Assembly: GCA_902478935.1 (NCBI GenBank)
Contig: CABSMV010000033.1
Location: 1-16,758, forward strand
DNA length: 16,758 nt
Reading direction: 5' to 3'
Source of the DNA: an uncultured Collinsella sp.
Lineage (GTDB): Bacteria > Actinomycetota > Coriobacteriia > Coriobacteriales > Coriobacteriaceae
A program made the translations under genes and the position numbers. The first letter of the stretch is position 1; each line of letters starts with the position of its first letter. The notes beneath the pieces are model-generated. The model did not search any database. It was not told where the DNA came from and saw only the letters and a list, made by a program, of their open reading frames with translations. Positions 1-7,658 of the stretch are shown here, one piece after another.

Positions 1-33
1 TCGTCGGCAGCGTCAGATGTGTATAAGAGACAG
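1..33 (+). other. Illumina Nextera read-1 adapter left on the contig end
   Basis: The first 33 bases match the standard Nextera transposase read-1 adapter. Positions 15-33 are the 19-bp Tn5 mosaic end AGATGTGTATAAGAGACAG. Translated on the plus strand this stretch gives the artefact peptide MCIRDR. Genomic sequence starts at 34, inside uxaB. This is library-preparation sequence, not a mobile element of the organism, and it marks the window start as a true contig end. Confidence 0.98.
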
Positions 34-1363
34 GTACGAAGGCGTCGTCCTGAGCGGTGTACTCGGTGCCGTCGGAGCGACGCAGGTGCAGGCCGTCGCC
101 CTCGCGGGACACGAGCTCCTGCGTGTAGAAGGAGATGAGCGTAGCGAGGCTCGTCGCCAGGCACTTGGGCAGGTTGCCGGTCTCGGCAACGTAGTCCTTG
201 AGCGTGGGCAGGTCGCGAGCGCGCCACTTAGCCGTGGAGTTGAGGCAGATGGAGAGCAGCGCATGATCAATAAACGGGTTGTCGAAGCGGTTTTCGACGG
301 CGGCAGCAAAGGCCTTGCAGTCCTCGACATCCAAGTCGGCGGCAAGCGTCGGAATGACCTCGTCGTAGAGCATGGTGTTCATGAAGCCGCGAATGGTCTC
401 GTCATGCATGCAGTCGCGCACGATATCAAAGCCGGCAACCCAGGAACCCGGAACGAAGGCGGTATGGGCACCGTTGAGGATGCGGACCTTGCGCTTTTTG
501 TACGGGGTGACGTCGGGAGTCACAAAGACACCCGGAAGACCAGCCTTCACAAAGGGAAGCTTCTCGGCAAGCGACTCGTCGCCCTGGATGCCCCACATCT
601 GGAAGGGCTCGCGCACGGCCAGGAAGGGATCCTCGTAGCCCAGATGCTCGGCAACCGCCGCGGCCTCCTTAGGATCGCGGATGCGGCCGGGGACGATGGT
701 GTCGACGAGCGTGGTGCAGACGGTGCAGTCGTTAGCCATCCACTGCGCAAACTCGTCCTCCCAGCCCCAGTCGCTCACATACTGGTTCATGATGCGCAGC
801 AACTCCTCGCCGTTGTGATCGATGAGCTCGCAGGCGAGGACGATGACGCCCGGCTTACCGGCAGCCCAGCGGGTGTGGAGCACCTGGGCAAGCTTGGCGG
901 GGAAGCTCGCAGGTGGCATGTCGTCGGCCTTGCAGGACGGGTCATAGGCGATACCGGCCTCGGTGGTGTTGGAGACGATGATCTCTAGGTCGTCGGAGGC
1001 GGCGACCTCCATCATGGCGCGATAGTCGTCCTCACGATACGGGTTAAGGCAGCGGCTGCAGGCGCTGATCACGCGGGACTCGTCAACCGTGTTGCCGTTC
1101 TCCTTGCCGCGCACCAGCACGGTGTACAGGTCGTCCTGGGCATTGATACCGTCGGCAAAGCCAAAGGCACCGCTGATGGGCTGCACCATGACGACCTTGC
1201 CGTTCCAGCCGGTGGCCTCGTTGCCCATGTCAAAGAAACGGTCGACGAAGGCGCGCAGGAAATTGCCCTCGCCAAACTGCAGAACCTTCTCGGGAGCATC
1301 CTTGGGCAGCAAATAGCCCTTGTAGCCGATCTTCTCGAGCGCATCGTAGCTGATGTTCTCCAT
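34..1363 (-). CDS. uxaB: Tagaturonate reductase (altronate oxidoreductase), 3' end cut by contig start
   Basis: NAD-dependent cytosolic enzyme that reduces tagaturonate to altronate in galacturonate breakdown. The reading frame is open from ATG 1363 to the adapter junction at 34 (443 codons) without a stop. Seen in the protein: an N-terminal FGEGNFLRAFVD segment (residues 30-41) of the mannitol-dehydrogenase Rossmann domain, SNTTEAGI near residue 131, CELIDHNG, and KVRILNGAH, which fits the KxxxxNxxH catalytic motif of the polyol-specific long-chain dehydrogenase family. These segments resemble E. coli UxaB (about 480 aa) closely, so roughly 50-85 C-terminal residues are missing. An AAGGAG ribosome binding site lies 8 bases before the ATG. 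It follows uxaC by 97 bp on the same strand. Fructuronate reductase (UxuB) is the main alternative, but the motifs fit UxaB better. Confidence 0.85.
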
Positions 1364-1395
1364 CTGTGTCTCTCCTTAGATAGCTGTTAGCGTGC

Positions 1396-1433
1396 AAGCA
1401 AAACAGGGGCGCCGCATGTGGCAACGGCGCTCC
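1396..1433 (-). terminator. Hairpin between uxaC and uxaB, possible partial terminator
   Basis: Positions 1406-1414 pair with 1425-1433 (9 bp including one G-T pair, 10-nt loop). On the minus strand the stem is followed by GTTTTGCTTG. The T-tract is short and broken, so this may lower uxaB expression relative to uxaC, or protect the uxaC 3' end, rather than stop transcription fully. Confidence 0.4.
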
Positions 1434-1459
1434 CGAGTTCGATGTGATTCGATGCAGGC

Positions 1460-2887
1460 TTATGCCTCGACGGTGTCCAAATCAAAGCCAAAGTAGCGGA
1501 CCGCGTTGTTGTAGCTGATGTCGCGCACGATACTGCCCAGCAGCTCCATGTCGGCCGGGTACTTGCCCTGCTCGACCCACTCGCCGATCACGCTGCACAG
1601 CACGCGACGGAAGTACTCGTGGCGCGGATAGGACAGGAAAGAGCGGGAGTCGGTAAGCATGCCCACAAAGTTGCCCAGCACGCCCTCGTTAGCCAGAGCC
1701 GTGAGTTGCTCGCGCATGCCGACCTCGTTGTCGTTGAACCACCAGGCGGAGCCGTTCTGGATCTTACCGGCGGTCGGAGCCTCCTGGAAGCAGCCCATGA
1801 CGGTATCGATCATGGTGTTGTCGATGGGGTTCAGACTGTACAGGATGGTCTTGGGCAGGCCGCAAGTCTCCTGAATGGAGTTGAGGAAATCGGCGAGCTG
1901 GTCGGACGGCGTGTAGTTGGAGATGCAGTCGTAGCCGGTATCGGGACCGAGCTTGGCAAACATGGCGCGATTGTTGTCGCGCTTGCAGCCAAAGTGCAGC
2001 TGCATGGCCCAACCCAGACGGACATACTCGCCAGCGACAAACTGCATAAAGGCAGTCTTGTACTTGAGGACCTCTTCCTCGGTAAGCGGCTCGGCAGCCA
2101 GACCCTTGGCAAAGATAGCCTCGATCTCGTCGGCGGTAGCCGGGACGTACATAACGTAGTCGAGTGCGTGGTCGGATGCGCGGCAGCCCAGCTCGTGAGC
2201 AACGTCGTAGCGCTTGGAAATGGCAGCCTTCATGCCCTCAAAGTCGCTGACCTCAACGCCGGCAACCTCGGAGAGGTGCTTGCAGTAGTCGGCAAACTCC
2301 TGGCCGCGCTCGATGCGCAAAGCGGCATCGGGGCGCATGGCGGGAACGACCTGAACGTCAAAGCTGTCGTCGGCGGCAATCTTCTTGTGCCACTCAAAGC
2401 TGTCGGCGGGGTCGTCAGTAGTGCAGATCATGCGGACGTTGGACTGCTTGATCAGGTTGCGGCAGGTGAAACTGGCCTCGGCGAGCTTGGCGTTGGCAAG
2501 GTCCCAAACCTCCTGGGCAGTCTTGCCGTTGAGGACACCCTCGTAGCCAAAGTAGCGCTTAAGCTCCAGGTGGCTCCACTCAAAGACGGGGTTGCCGACG
2601 CAGCGACCCAGGGTCTCGGCCCACTTTTGGAACTTCTCGCGAGCAGGGGCGTCGCCAGTGATAAAGCGCTCGTCGACGCCGTTGGCACGCATCAGGCGCC
2701 ACTTGTAGTGGTCGCCGCCCAGCCAAACCTCGGTGATGTTCTCGAAACGCTTGTCCTCCCAAATCTCCTTGGGAGAAATGTGGCAGTGGTAGTCGACGAT
2801 GGGCATGCCCTCGGCAAAGTTGTGGAACAGCTCCTCGCCGGTCTTGGTGCTCAGCAGGAAATCCTGATCGTCCATGAAGTTTTTCAT
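1460..2887 (-). CDS. uxaC: Glucuronate/galacturonate isomerase
   Basis: Converts D-glucuronate to D-fructuronate and D-galacturonate to D-tagaturonate, the first step of hexuronate catabolism; UxaB then acts on tagaturonate. The protein belongs to the amidohydrolase-like UxaC family. DYHCHISPKEIW near residues 32-43 carries the H-x-H pair (H34, H36) of the metal site. The length of 475 aa fits the family (E. coli UxaC is 470). An upstream ATG at 2956 is open in frame, but I chose 2887: an AAAGGGG site lies about 7 bases before it, the product starts MKNFMDDQDFLL as family members do, and the longer version would begin inside the operator at 2941-2954. The paired LacI-type operators lie 54-106 bp upstream of this start, which suggests local repression relieved by a hexuronate. 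Confidence 0.95.
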   Translation of the reverse strand: MKNFMDDQDFLLSTKTGEELFHNFAEGMPIVDYHCHISPKEIWEDKRFENITEVWLGGDHYKWRLMRANGVDERFITGDAPAREKFQKWAETLGRCVGNPVFEWSHLELKRYFGYEGVLNGKTAQEVWDLANAKLAEASFTCRNLIKQSNVRMICTTDDPADSFEWHKKIAADDSFDVQVVPAMRPDAALRIERGQEFADYCKHLSEVAGVEVSDFEGMKAAISKRYDVAHELGCRASDHALDYVMYVPATADEIEAIFAKGLAAEPLTEEEVLKYKTAFMQFVAGEYVRLGWAMQLHFGCKRDNNRAMFAKLGPDTGYDCISNYTPSDQLADFLNSIQETCGLPKTILYSLNPIDNTMIDTVMGCFQEAPTAGKIQNGSAWWFNDNEVGMREQLTALANEGVLGNFVGMLTDSRSFLSYPRHEYFRRVLCSVIGEWVEQGKYPADMELLGSIVRDISYNNAVRYFGFDLDTVEA

Positions 2888-2940
2888 CAAACAACCCCTT
2901 TGTTTGCGGAGCGGGCGCACAATACGCTCGTCATCCTCTA

Positions 2941-2954
2941 GGTGAACGTTCACC
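2941..2954. promoter_or_regulatory. LacI-type operator 1 upstream of uxaC
   Basis: Perfect 14-bp palindrome GGTGAACGTTCACC with the central CG typical of LacI-family sites. It lies 54 bp before the uxaC start codon, downstream of where the promoter must be. Probable ligand: the LacI-family protein encoded just upstream. That pairing is inferred from proximity. Confidence 0.75.
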
Positions 2955-2977
2955 ATACTAATCCATTACGACTCAAA

Positions 2978-2993
2978 AGGTGAACGTTCACCT
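2978..2993. promoter_or_regulatory. LacI-type operator 2 upstream of uxaC
   Basis: Perfect 16-bp palindrome AGGTGAACGTTCACCT. Its centre is 38 bp from that of operator 1, close to 3.6 helical turns. The 6 bases TTCACC at its promoter-proximal end (minus strand), 18 bases before TAGTAT, could serve as a -35/-10 pair, which would make the site overlap the promoter. The promoter call itself is weak. Confidence 0.75.
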
Positions 2994-3004
2994 AACAACC
3001 ATGG

Positions 3005-3032
3005 GGTGAACGGTAGGTTTTGCCCGTTCAAC
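3005..3032. promoter_or_regulatory. Degenerate third operator-like site
   Basis: The half-site GGTGAACG at 3005-3012 reappears inverted as CGTTCAAC at 3025-3032. A 7-bp perfect inverted repeat (3007-3013 and 3024-3030) is split by 10 bases. It shares the half-site with the two perfect operators but has wider spacing, so it may be a weaker auxiliary site or a remnant. Confidence 0.35.
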
Positions 3033-3123
3033 GGTTGCCGGAGCTGTGACTTGCATGCATTGCGGACCGGTTGGCGTCCCCGAACACCGAACTTGAGCGC
3101 TTTTGCTCAGGTGGGTCATGTCC

Positions 3124-3322
3124 CGACGTACATTTTTGGGAGTATTCAGCATTGGAGCGCGCCGTGCGCCATCCTCAGCGTCCTATTTGGAACGCAGATA
3201 GCGCCCGATCGGCATAAAAAGTGCCCCCGATGGCAAATTACGCCATCGGGGGCACTTAAAACAGTCGTTCTGCACCTCATTCAGGGCATGCCAATGCTGA
3301 ATACTCCCAAAAATGCACGTCG
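3124..3322. repeat. 32-bp inverted repeat around the lacI-family gene terminator
   Basis: Positions 3124-3155 and 3291-3322 are reverse complements over 32 bases with one mismatch, separated by 135 bp. The enclosed segment holds the minus-strand terminator at 3214-3257. The terminator is not centred between the arms. Together with the operators this accounts for the 460-bp gene-free interval 2888-3347. It could be a mobile remnant (MITE-like), a long 3'-UTR hairpin, or an invertible segment; the sequence alone does not decide. Confidence 0.8.
3214..3257 (-). terminator. Intrinsic terminator of the LacI-family regulator gene
   Basis: A 14-bp perfect stem, 3221-3234 with 3242-3255, extends to 16 bp using flanking A/T pairs, with a 7-nt loop. 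On the minus strand it is followed by CTTTTTAT. It lies 91 bp past the regulator stop codon and should insulate uxaC from read-through. Confidence 0.9.
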
Positions 3323-3347
3323 CAAGAGGGGGTACCTGCTCAATCGG

Positions 3348-4427
3348 CTAAATACCCGCAAGTTCGCAGTAGCGGTCGACATTGCTGGCAAATACCATCT
3401 CGACGGCGCCCTTCTGGACGGGCTCCGTCGGGGTCCTTCCCCACAGCAAATAATCGCCCAGTGTCTTGGCGCCGCGATACGCCAGACTCGTCGGGTCCTT
3501 ATAGACAATATTGGTAAAGATGCCCCGACGCAAGGCCAGGGCGCTTTCGGGAAACAGGTCGTTGCCGATCACCATAACCTGACCGGCCTTGCCGCTCGAG
3601 ACAAGCGCATCGGCAACCACTTCGGAACCAACGGCAAAAACGCTACAAATGAGCTCAGGGGCGTCCGGCGCACTCAAGCGCTTTTCGAGCTCATGCTTGA
3701 GCTGTTTGACTTGCGCATGGGCACCGGCAAGGTCCTCGACCTGCCATGGAATATCTCGTTCGCGCAGGTAATTGTGGAAGGCACGGGCGGTTAGATAGTG
3801 TGAATCGGTATATGGGTCGCCCGTCAAAAGGAGCACGCGGGCGTCGGCCCCAGAAGCATTGACCAGGTTTGCCGCCTGCTCGGCCATAAGGCTACCCGCC
3901 GTCGAATAGTCGGCCAAGCTCGCACCCAAACGATTCAAATGCGGACGGTCGCCGTCAACGAGCTCAATCGTCACGCCCGCCTCGGCGATCTGCCCCAAAA
4001 GCTCAGTCGCACGATCGTCGCCCGGCGCATAGGCGAGCAAGCCATCGATCTTCTCGCCCACCTGCAGACGCTCGTCGATTTGCTCGAGCGCATCAGCGTA
4101 GCCGCCCACGCCAAATTCAACACGCTCAACCGTAATGCCCTGGTCGATGACCTCCTGTTCAAAGCGATTGCAGCCTTCCCACAGGTAACGGAAAAAGTAC
4201 GCTCCCTCGCGCGATGCGCGGGGCAGGCAAAACACCAGATTGATGTCCTTGCGGCGCAGGCTTGAGGCACTTGTGTTGCGGTGATAGCCCATGGCCTCGG
4301 CCTTGGCGTTCACCTTGGCGCGCACGGATTCGCTCACGCCGGCCTTTCCCGTCAGGGCCTTGTGCACAGTATTGATGGAAACGCCAAGCTCGGCGGCTAT
4401 GTCCTTCATGGTTACACGAGCGCTCAT
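3348..4427 (-). CDS. LacI-family transcriptional regulator, probable hexuronate-responsive
   Basis: DNA-binding repressor of 359 aa, the usual LacI-family length. Residues about 5-50 form the LacI helix-turn-helix (VTMKDIAAELGVSINTVHKAL) and hinge region. The rest resembles a periplasmic-binding-protein-type sugar domain, with segments such as IDGLLAYAPGDD and RVLLLTGDPYTDSHYLTARAF. The ATG at 4427 follows GGAG at 8-bp spacing. The gene lies upstream of uxaC-uxaB on the same strand but is separated by a terminator, so it is its own unit. No GGTGAACG site is seen in its own upstream region, so autoregulation through the same operator is not evident. Hexuronate or an intermediate as inducer is inferred from context. 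Confidence 0.9.
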   Translation of the reverse strand: MSARVTMKDIAAELGVSINTVHKALTGKAGVSESVRAKVNAKAEAMGYHRNTSASSLRRKDINLVFCLPRASREGAYFFRYLWEGCNRFEQEVIDQGITVERVEFGVGGYADALEQIDERLQVGEKIDGLLAYAPGDDRATELLGQIAEAGVTIELVDGDRPHLNRLGASLADYSTAGSLMAEQAANLVNASGADARVLLLTGDPYTDSHYLTARAFHNYLRERDIPWQVEDLAGAHAQVKQLKHELEKRLSAPDAPELICSVFAVGSEVVADALVSSGKAGQVMVIGNDLFPESALALRRGIFTNIVYKDPTSLAYRGAKTLGDYLLWGRTPTEPVQKGAVEMVFASNVDRYCELAGI

Positions 4428-4523
4428 GGGATTACTCCGTTATAGATAAGTTGCCAATTTACAGTTCAGTTAACGATACCCCAAAAATACTCTTCAACTC
4501 GCCGCGCTCGCGCCCAAATGCGC

Positions 4524-4553
4524 AAAGTGCCCCGCGAGCGGATGCTCGCGGGG
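4524..4553 (-). terminator. Terminator after the FeoB-associated peptide gene
   Basis: A 10-bp perfect stem, CCCCGCGAGC at 4530-4539 with its complement at 4544-4553, has a 4-nt loop. On the minus strand CACTTTGC follows. The U-tract is modest but the stem is strong. It lies 17 bp after the stop codon. Confidence 0.7.
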
Positions 4554-4570
4554 TGTTTGGATGTCAGGCC

Positions 4571-4771
4571 TTATTTGATACCGCGGCCCAAGTCTTCGGC
4601 GATTTTGTCCACGCCCTTAAGTGCGGCGCACGTCTTTTTGTTGGAGCAATGCCCCGTGCAAACGCCACCCTGAGCGCAGTCGGCGCAGGTGCCCTTACGG
4701 TAGATGCGCACGCACACGGCGATAAACGCAATACCGACAACAGCCAGTACAACAATATCGATAGGTGCCAT
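4571..4771 (-). CDS. FeoB-associated Cys-rich membrane protein
   Basis: A 66-aa peptide. Residues 4-21 form one hydrophobic segment with the N-terminus likely outside or periplasm-facing undetermined. A basic turn (RIYRKG) follows, then a Cys cluster: C29-x-x-C32, C38, C42 and C48, after C20 in the membrane part. This arrangement matches the small FeoB-associated Cys-rich membrane proteins found next to feoB in Gram-positive anaerobes. Their exact role is not established; iron handling or FeoB assembly is the usual suggestion. AGGAGG lies 6-7 bases before the ATG. It lies downstream of feoB but beyond a terminator, so it is expressed either by read-through or from its own promoter in 4772-4884. 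Confidence 0.9.
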   Translation of the reverse strand: MAPIDIVVLAVVGIAFIAVCVRIYRKGTCADCAQGGVCTGHCSNKKTCAALKGVDKIAEDLGRGIK

Positions 4772-4883
4772 AGCAAGCCTCCTCTAGTTAGCCATCACTT
4801 ACTTTACCCCATTCTCCACCTAGCAAAAAGGAACAGGTTTATTTTGCTCGGTTTTATCTGCGGAAACGTCACATCTCCCCCAC

Positions 4884-4917
4884 CAAAAAGCCCGAGTGTC
4901 GCTGGGACACCCGGGCT
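4884..4917 (-). terminator. Terminator after feoB
   Basis: A 12-bp stem with one mismatch, 4889-4900 with 4906-4917, has a 5-nt loop. On the minus strand it is followed by a TTTTT run. It lies about 30 bp past the feoB stop and separates feoB from the Cys-rich peptide gene. Confidence 0.9.
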
Positions 4918-4946
4918 CGTGAAAAGGGGCTAATCCTTATTCGGAC

Positions 4947-7274
4947 TTAAGCGGAAACTGCGGCGGAAGCAGTATTGGTCTCGTCCTCGTCCGTCCAAGC
5001 ATACTTGGGCATGGGGCGGAAGATCTGGAAGAGCATCGCAACCAGCAGCACGATAGCCACAACCGTCCAGATGCCAAACTGGCCCAGAACAAGCAGGTTG
5101 TAGAACTGGTTGATGAACAGGCCGATAACCCAAGCAAAGGCGCACTCGTAACCGATGGCGATCGCAGTCCACTTGCCGGAATCCATCTGGTTGCGGATGG
5201 TGCCAATGGCGGCAAAACACGGAGCGCACAGCAGGTTGAAGGCGCCGAAGGCAACGCAAGCGCCCATGGTGGGGAACATGCCGGCAAACGCGGTCCACAG
5301 GCTCGGGTCGGTCTCGCCCGCGTCGGCGACGGACAGCAGCGAGCCGGCGGTGGCGACGACGTTCTCCTTGGCGACGAGGCCAGAGACAGTCAGCGCGGTG
5401 GCCTGCCAGGTGCTAAAGCCGAGCGGGGCGAAGATCCAAGCGACCAGGTTGCCCAGCATGGCAAGCACGGAGTAGTCCATAAACTCCTCGGGGATGCCGT
5501 CCATCGCAGGCAGGAAGCCAAAGGAACCGTTGTAGCTACCAAAGTTGGAGAGGAACCACACCACGACGGTGGACGCGAAGATGACCGTACCGGCCTTCTT
5601 GATAAAGGCCCAGCAGCGCTCCCACACGTGCAGCGCCCAAGAGCGGATCGCCGGGAAGTGGTAAGCGGGGAGCTCCATAACGAACGGCGTCGGGCGACCG
5701 GCGAAGAGCTTGGTCTTCTTGAGCATGAGGCCCGAAGCAATGACGGCAAAGACACCCAGGAAGTAGAAGAGCGGGCTGATCCACGCGGCGGTGGTGGAAG
5801 AATCGCCGATGATGGAACCCATGAGCAGGGCGATGATCGGCAGCTTGGCGCCACAGGGAATGAACGTGGTGGTCATGACCGTCATGCGGCGGTCCTTCTC
5901 GTTCTCGATGGTCTTGGTAGCCATGACGCCGGGGACGCCGCAGCCCGAGGACACGAGCATAGGAATGAAGGACTTACCGGACAGGCCAAAGCGGCGGAAC
6001 ACGCGGTCCATGATAAAGGCGACGCGGGCCATGTAGCCGCAGTCCTCCAGGAAGGACAGCATGACGAACAGCAGGAACATCTGCGGCACAAAGCCGAAGA
6101 TGGCGCCCAGGCCGCCGACGATGCCGTCGCAGACCAGCGAATCGACCAGGCCACCGTCCTCGGTGCCGCCCGCCACGAGGGCGTCGTGGACCATGGTGGT
6201 AATACCCGGAACATACGGGCCATACTCCGCCGGATCAACCGAATCGGCAGCATCGCCCGCGGCCTCGACAGCTGCGTCGTAGGCGTCGCGACCCTGGCCG
6301 AGCACATACCAACCGTCGGTACCAAAGAGCTGGTCGTTGGTGAAGTCGGTCACCGTGCCGCCCAAGGTAGAAACGGCGATGTAGTACACGCAGAACATGA
6401 TGACCACAAAGATCGGCAGGCCCAGGATACGGTTGGTAACCACGCGGTCGATCTTCTCGGAGGTGCTCATCTTTGCCGGAGCCTTGGTGAGGCACTCGTC
6501 AATGATGTGGGCAATCACGCCGTAACGCTCGCCGGTGATGATGGACTCGGCGTCGTCGTCGCAGTCCTTCTCGCACTGGGCGACCAGCTGCTCCACGCGA
6601 GCGGCCTTCTCCTTGGTGAGGTTGATGAGCTTGCAGGCGTCCGCATCGCGCTCGAACAGCTTGACAGCGTAGTAGCGGCGCTTGTTGGCGGGAACGCTCG
6701 CCGGCAGGTTGTTCTCGATGTGGTCCAGAACGTCCTCGATGGAGGAATCGAACTTGTGCTCCGGCACCTGGCCCTTAGAAGCAGCGGACTTCTTGACCTG
6801 CTCGAAGAGCTCCTTGATGCCCTTGTTCTTAAGAGCCGAGATCATCATGACCGGGCAGCCGAGCTTCTTGGAGAGCTTGTCCGTGTCGATCTTATCGCCG
6901 TTCTTCTCGACCAGGTCGGCCATGTTGAGGGCAACGACCACGGGCAGGCCGGTCTCGATAACCTGAAGCGCCAGGTACAGGTTGCGCTCGAGGTTGGTGG
7001 CATCGACGACTTGGACGACCACATCGGGCTCGCCGCTCATGAGGTAATCGCGCGAGCACTGCTCCTCGGGGCTGTAGGGGGAAAGCGAGTAGATGCCAGG
7101 GAGGTCCGTGATGGTAACGTTCTTGTCGCTTAGGAGCTTGGCCTCCTTTTTCTCAACCGTGACGCCGGGCCAGTTGCCAACGTAGCCGTTGGCGCCGGTG
7201 ATCAGGTTGAAAAGCGTGGTCTTGCCGCAGTTGGGGTTACCCGCCAGCGCGACATGGATCTGAGAATCCGCCAT
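4947..7274 (-). CDS. feoB: Ferrous iron transporter FeoB
   Basis: Inner-membrane Fe(II) importer with an N-terminal G-protein domain. Seen: G1 GNPNCGKT (12-19), G2 threonine T39 in NWPGVTVEKKE, G3 DLPG (57-60), G4 NMAD (117-120) and G5-like SALKNKG near 147. After the helical NFeoB region come the membrane segments, with the two Gate-type blocks (VPQMFLLFVMLSFLEDCGY and the matching half near SPLFYFLGVF) and the conserved FIPMLVSSGCGVPG stretch. The 775 aa is full length. A loop after the first membrane segment (about 330-375) is long, acidic and Ala-rich, probably extracytoplasmic. The ATG at 7274 has a GGAAGAAGGA-type ribosome site. It follows feoA by 123 bp, a gap that contains an 8-bp hairpin (7295-7302/7313-7320) and an operator-like repeat, so feoB may also have its own promoter. 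Confidence 0.98.
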   Translation of the reverse strand: MADSQIHVALAGNPNCGKTTLFNLITGANGYVGNWPGVTVEKKEAKLLSDKNVTITDLPGIYSLSPYSPEEQCSRDYLMSGEPDVVVQVVDATNLERNLYLALQVIETGLPVVVALNMADLVEKNGDKIDTDKLSKKLGCPVMMISALKNKGIKELFEQVKKSAASKGQVPEHKFDSSIEDVLDHIENNLPASVPANKRRYYAVKLFERDADACKLINLTKEKAARVEQLVAQCEKDCDDDAESIITGERYGVIAHIIDECLTKAPAKMSTSEKIDRVVTNRILGLPIFVVIMFCVYYIAVSTLGGTVTDFTNDQLFGTDGWYVLGQGRDAYDAAVEAAGDAADSVDPAEYGPYVPGITTMVHDALVAGGTEDGGLVDSLVCDGIVGGLGAIFGFVPQMFLLFVMLSFLEDCGYMARVAFIMDRVFRRFGLSGKSFIPMLVSSGCGVPGVMATKTIENEKDRRMTVMTTTFIPCGAKLPIIALLMGSIIGDSSTTAAWISPLFYFLGVFAVIASGLMLKKTKLFAGRPTPFVMELPAYHFPAIRSWALHVWERCWAFIKKAGTVIFASTVVVWFLSNFGSYNGSFGFLPAMDGIPEEFMDYSVLAMLGNLVAWIFAPLGFSTWQATALTVSGLVAKENVVATAGSLLSVADAGETDPSLWTAFAGMFPTMGACVAFGAFNLLCAPCFAAIGTIRNQMDSGKWTAIAIGYECAFAWVIGLFINQFYNLLVLGQFGIWTVVAIVLLVAMLFQIFRPMPKYAWTDEDETNTASAAVSA

Positions 7275-7349
7275 TCAATCCTTCTTCCTTGTGTGCCTGC
7301 GCTGCTTTCTCCGCGCAGGCTGGATAATGTGCTTCAAAGATGCTGCATT

Positions 7350-7369
7350 AAGTTAGAAAAACCTAACTT
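7350..7369. promoter_or_regulatory. Candidate metal-responsive operator upstream of feoB
   Basis: AAGTTAG (7350-7356) is repeated inverted as CTAACTT (7363-7369) with six A-rich bases between. The TTAG/CTAA core resembles the sites of DtxR/IdeR-type iron repressors, but the spacing differs from the classical 19-bp DtxR box. It lies 76 bp before the feoB start. Assignment to a given regulator is inference. Confidence 0.45.
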
Positions 7370-7397
7370 TATCTGCAGAAATATGCGCCGCGAGTCC

Positions 7398-7619
7398 TTA
7401 CTGAACCTCGACGACGGCGGCCTCCTCCTTGCGGATGGAAAGCTCGTAGCCGCGCACGTTGATCTCGACCGGATCACCGAGCGGTGCGACCTTCACGACC
7501 TTGAACGAAGTGCCCTTGATGAGCCCCAGGTCCATAAGGTGGCGGCGAAGCGCACCCTCACCGTGAAGCTTGACGATGGTGGAGCTCTCGCCCACCTTAA
7601 CGTCACCCAACGTCTTCAT
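7398..7619 (-). CDS. feoA: FeoA-domain protein, second copy
   Basis: A 73-aa cytosolic SH3-like FeoA protein thought to help FeoB function. The core reads LGDVKVGESSTIVKLHGEG, then RRHLMDLGLIKGTSFKVV and ending in GYELSIRKEEAAVVEV, matching the FeoA family throughout. It is 39 bp downstream of the other feoA and 123 bp upstream of feoB, on the same strand, so it is cotranscribed. The two FeoA proteins differ clearly in sequence, so this is an old duplication or separate subtypes rather than a recent copy. Confidence 0.95.
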   Translation of the reverse strand: MKTLGDVKVGESSTIVKLHGEGALRRHLMDLGLIKGTSFKVVKVAPLGDPVEINVRGYELSIRKEEAAVVEVQ

Positions 7620-7658
7620 CCTCTTGTCCCCCCTTCGGTTTTTATCAAATGCTGCGAA

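Noticed and set aside
17..988. 323-codon plus-strand ORF starting in the adapter
   Set aside because: It begins with adapter-derived MCIRDR and is the antisense shadow of uxaB, whose minus-strand frame has clear family motifs.
1619..2941. 440-codon plus-strand ORF opposite uxaC
   Set aside because: Antisense shadow with a low-complexity Val/Leu/Gly/Ala-rich product typical of reverse frames of high-GC genes; no family motif and no ribosome site seen.
3006..3794. 262-codon plus-strand ORF covering the inverted repeat and the end of the LacI-family gene
   Set aside because: It runs through the operator-like site, the terminator hairpin and the antisense of a real gene; the product has no recognisable domain.
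5628..7133. 501-codon plus-strand ORF opposite feoB
   Set aside because: Shadow frame; the minus strand encodes a complete FeoB with all G motifs.
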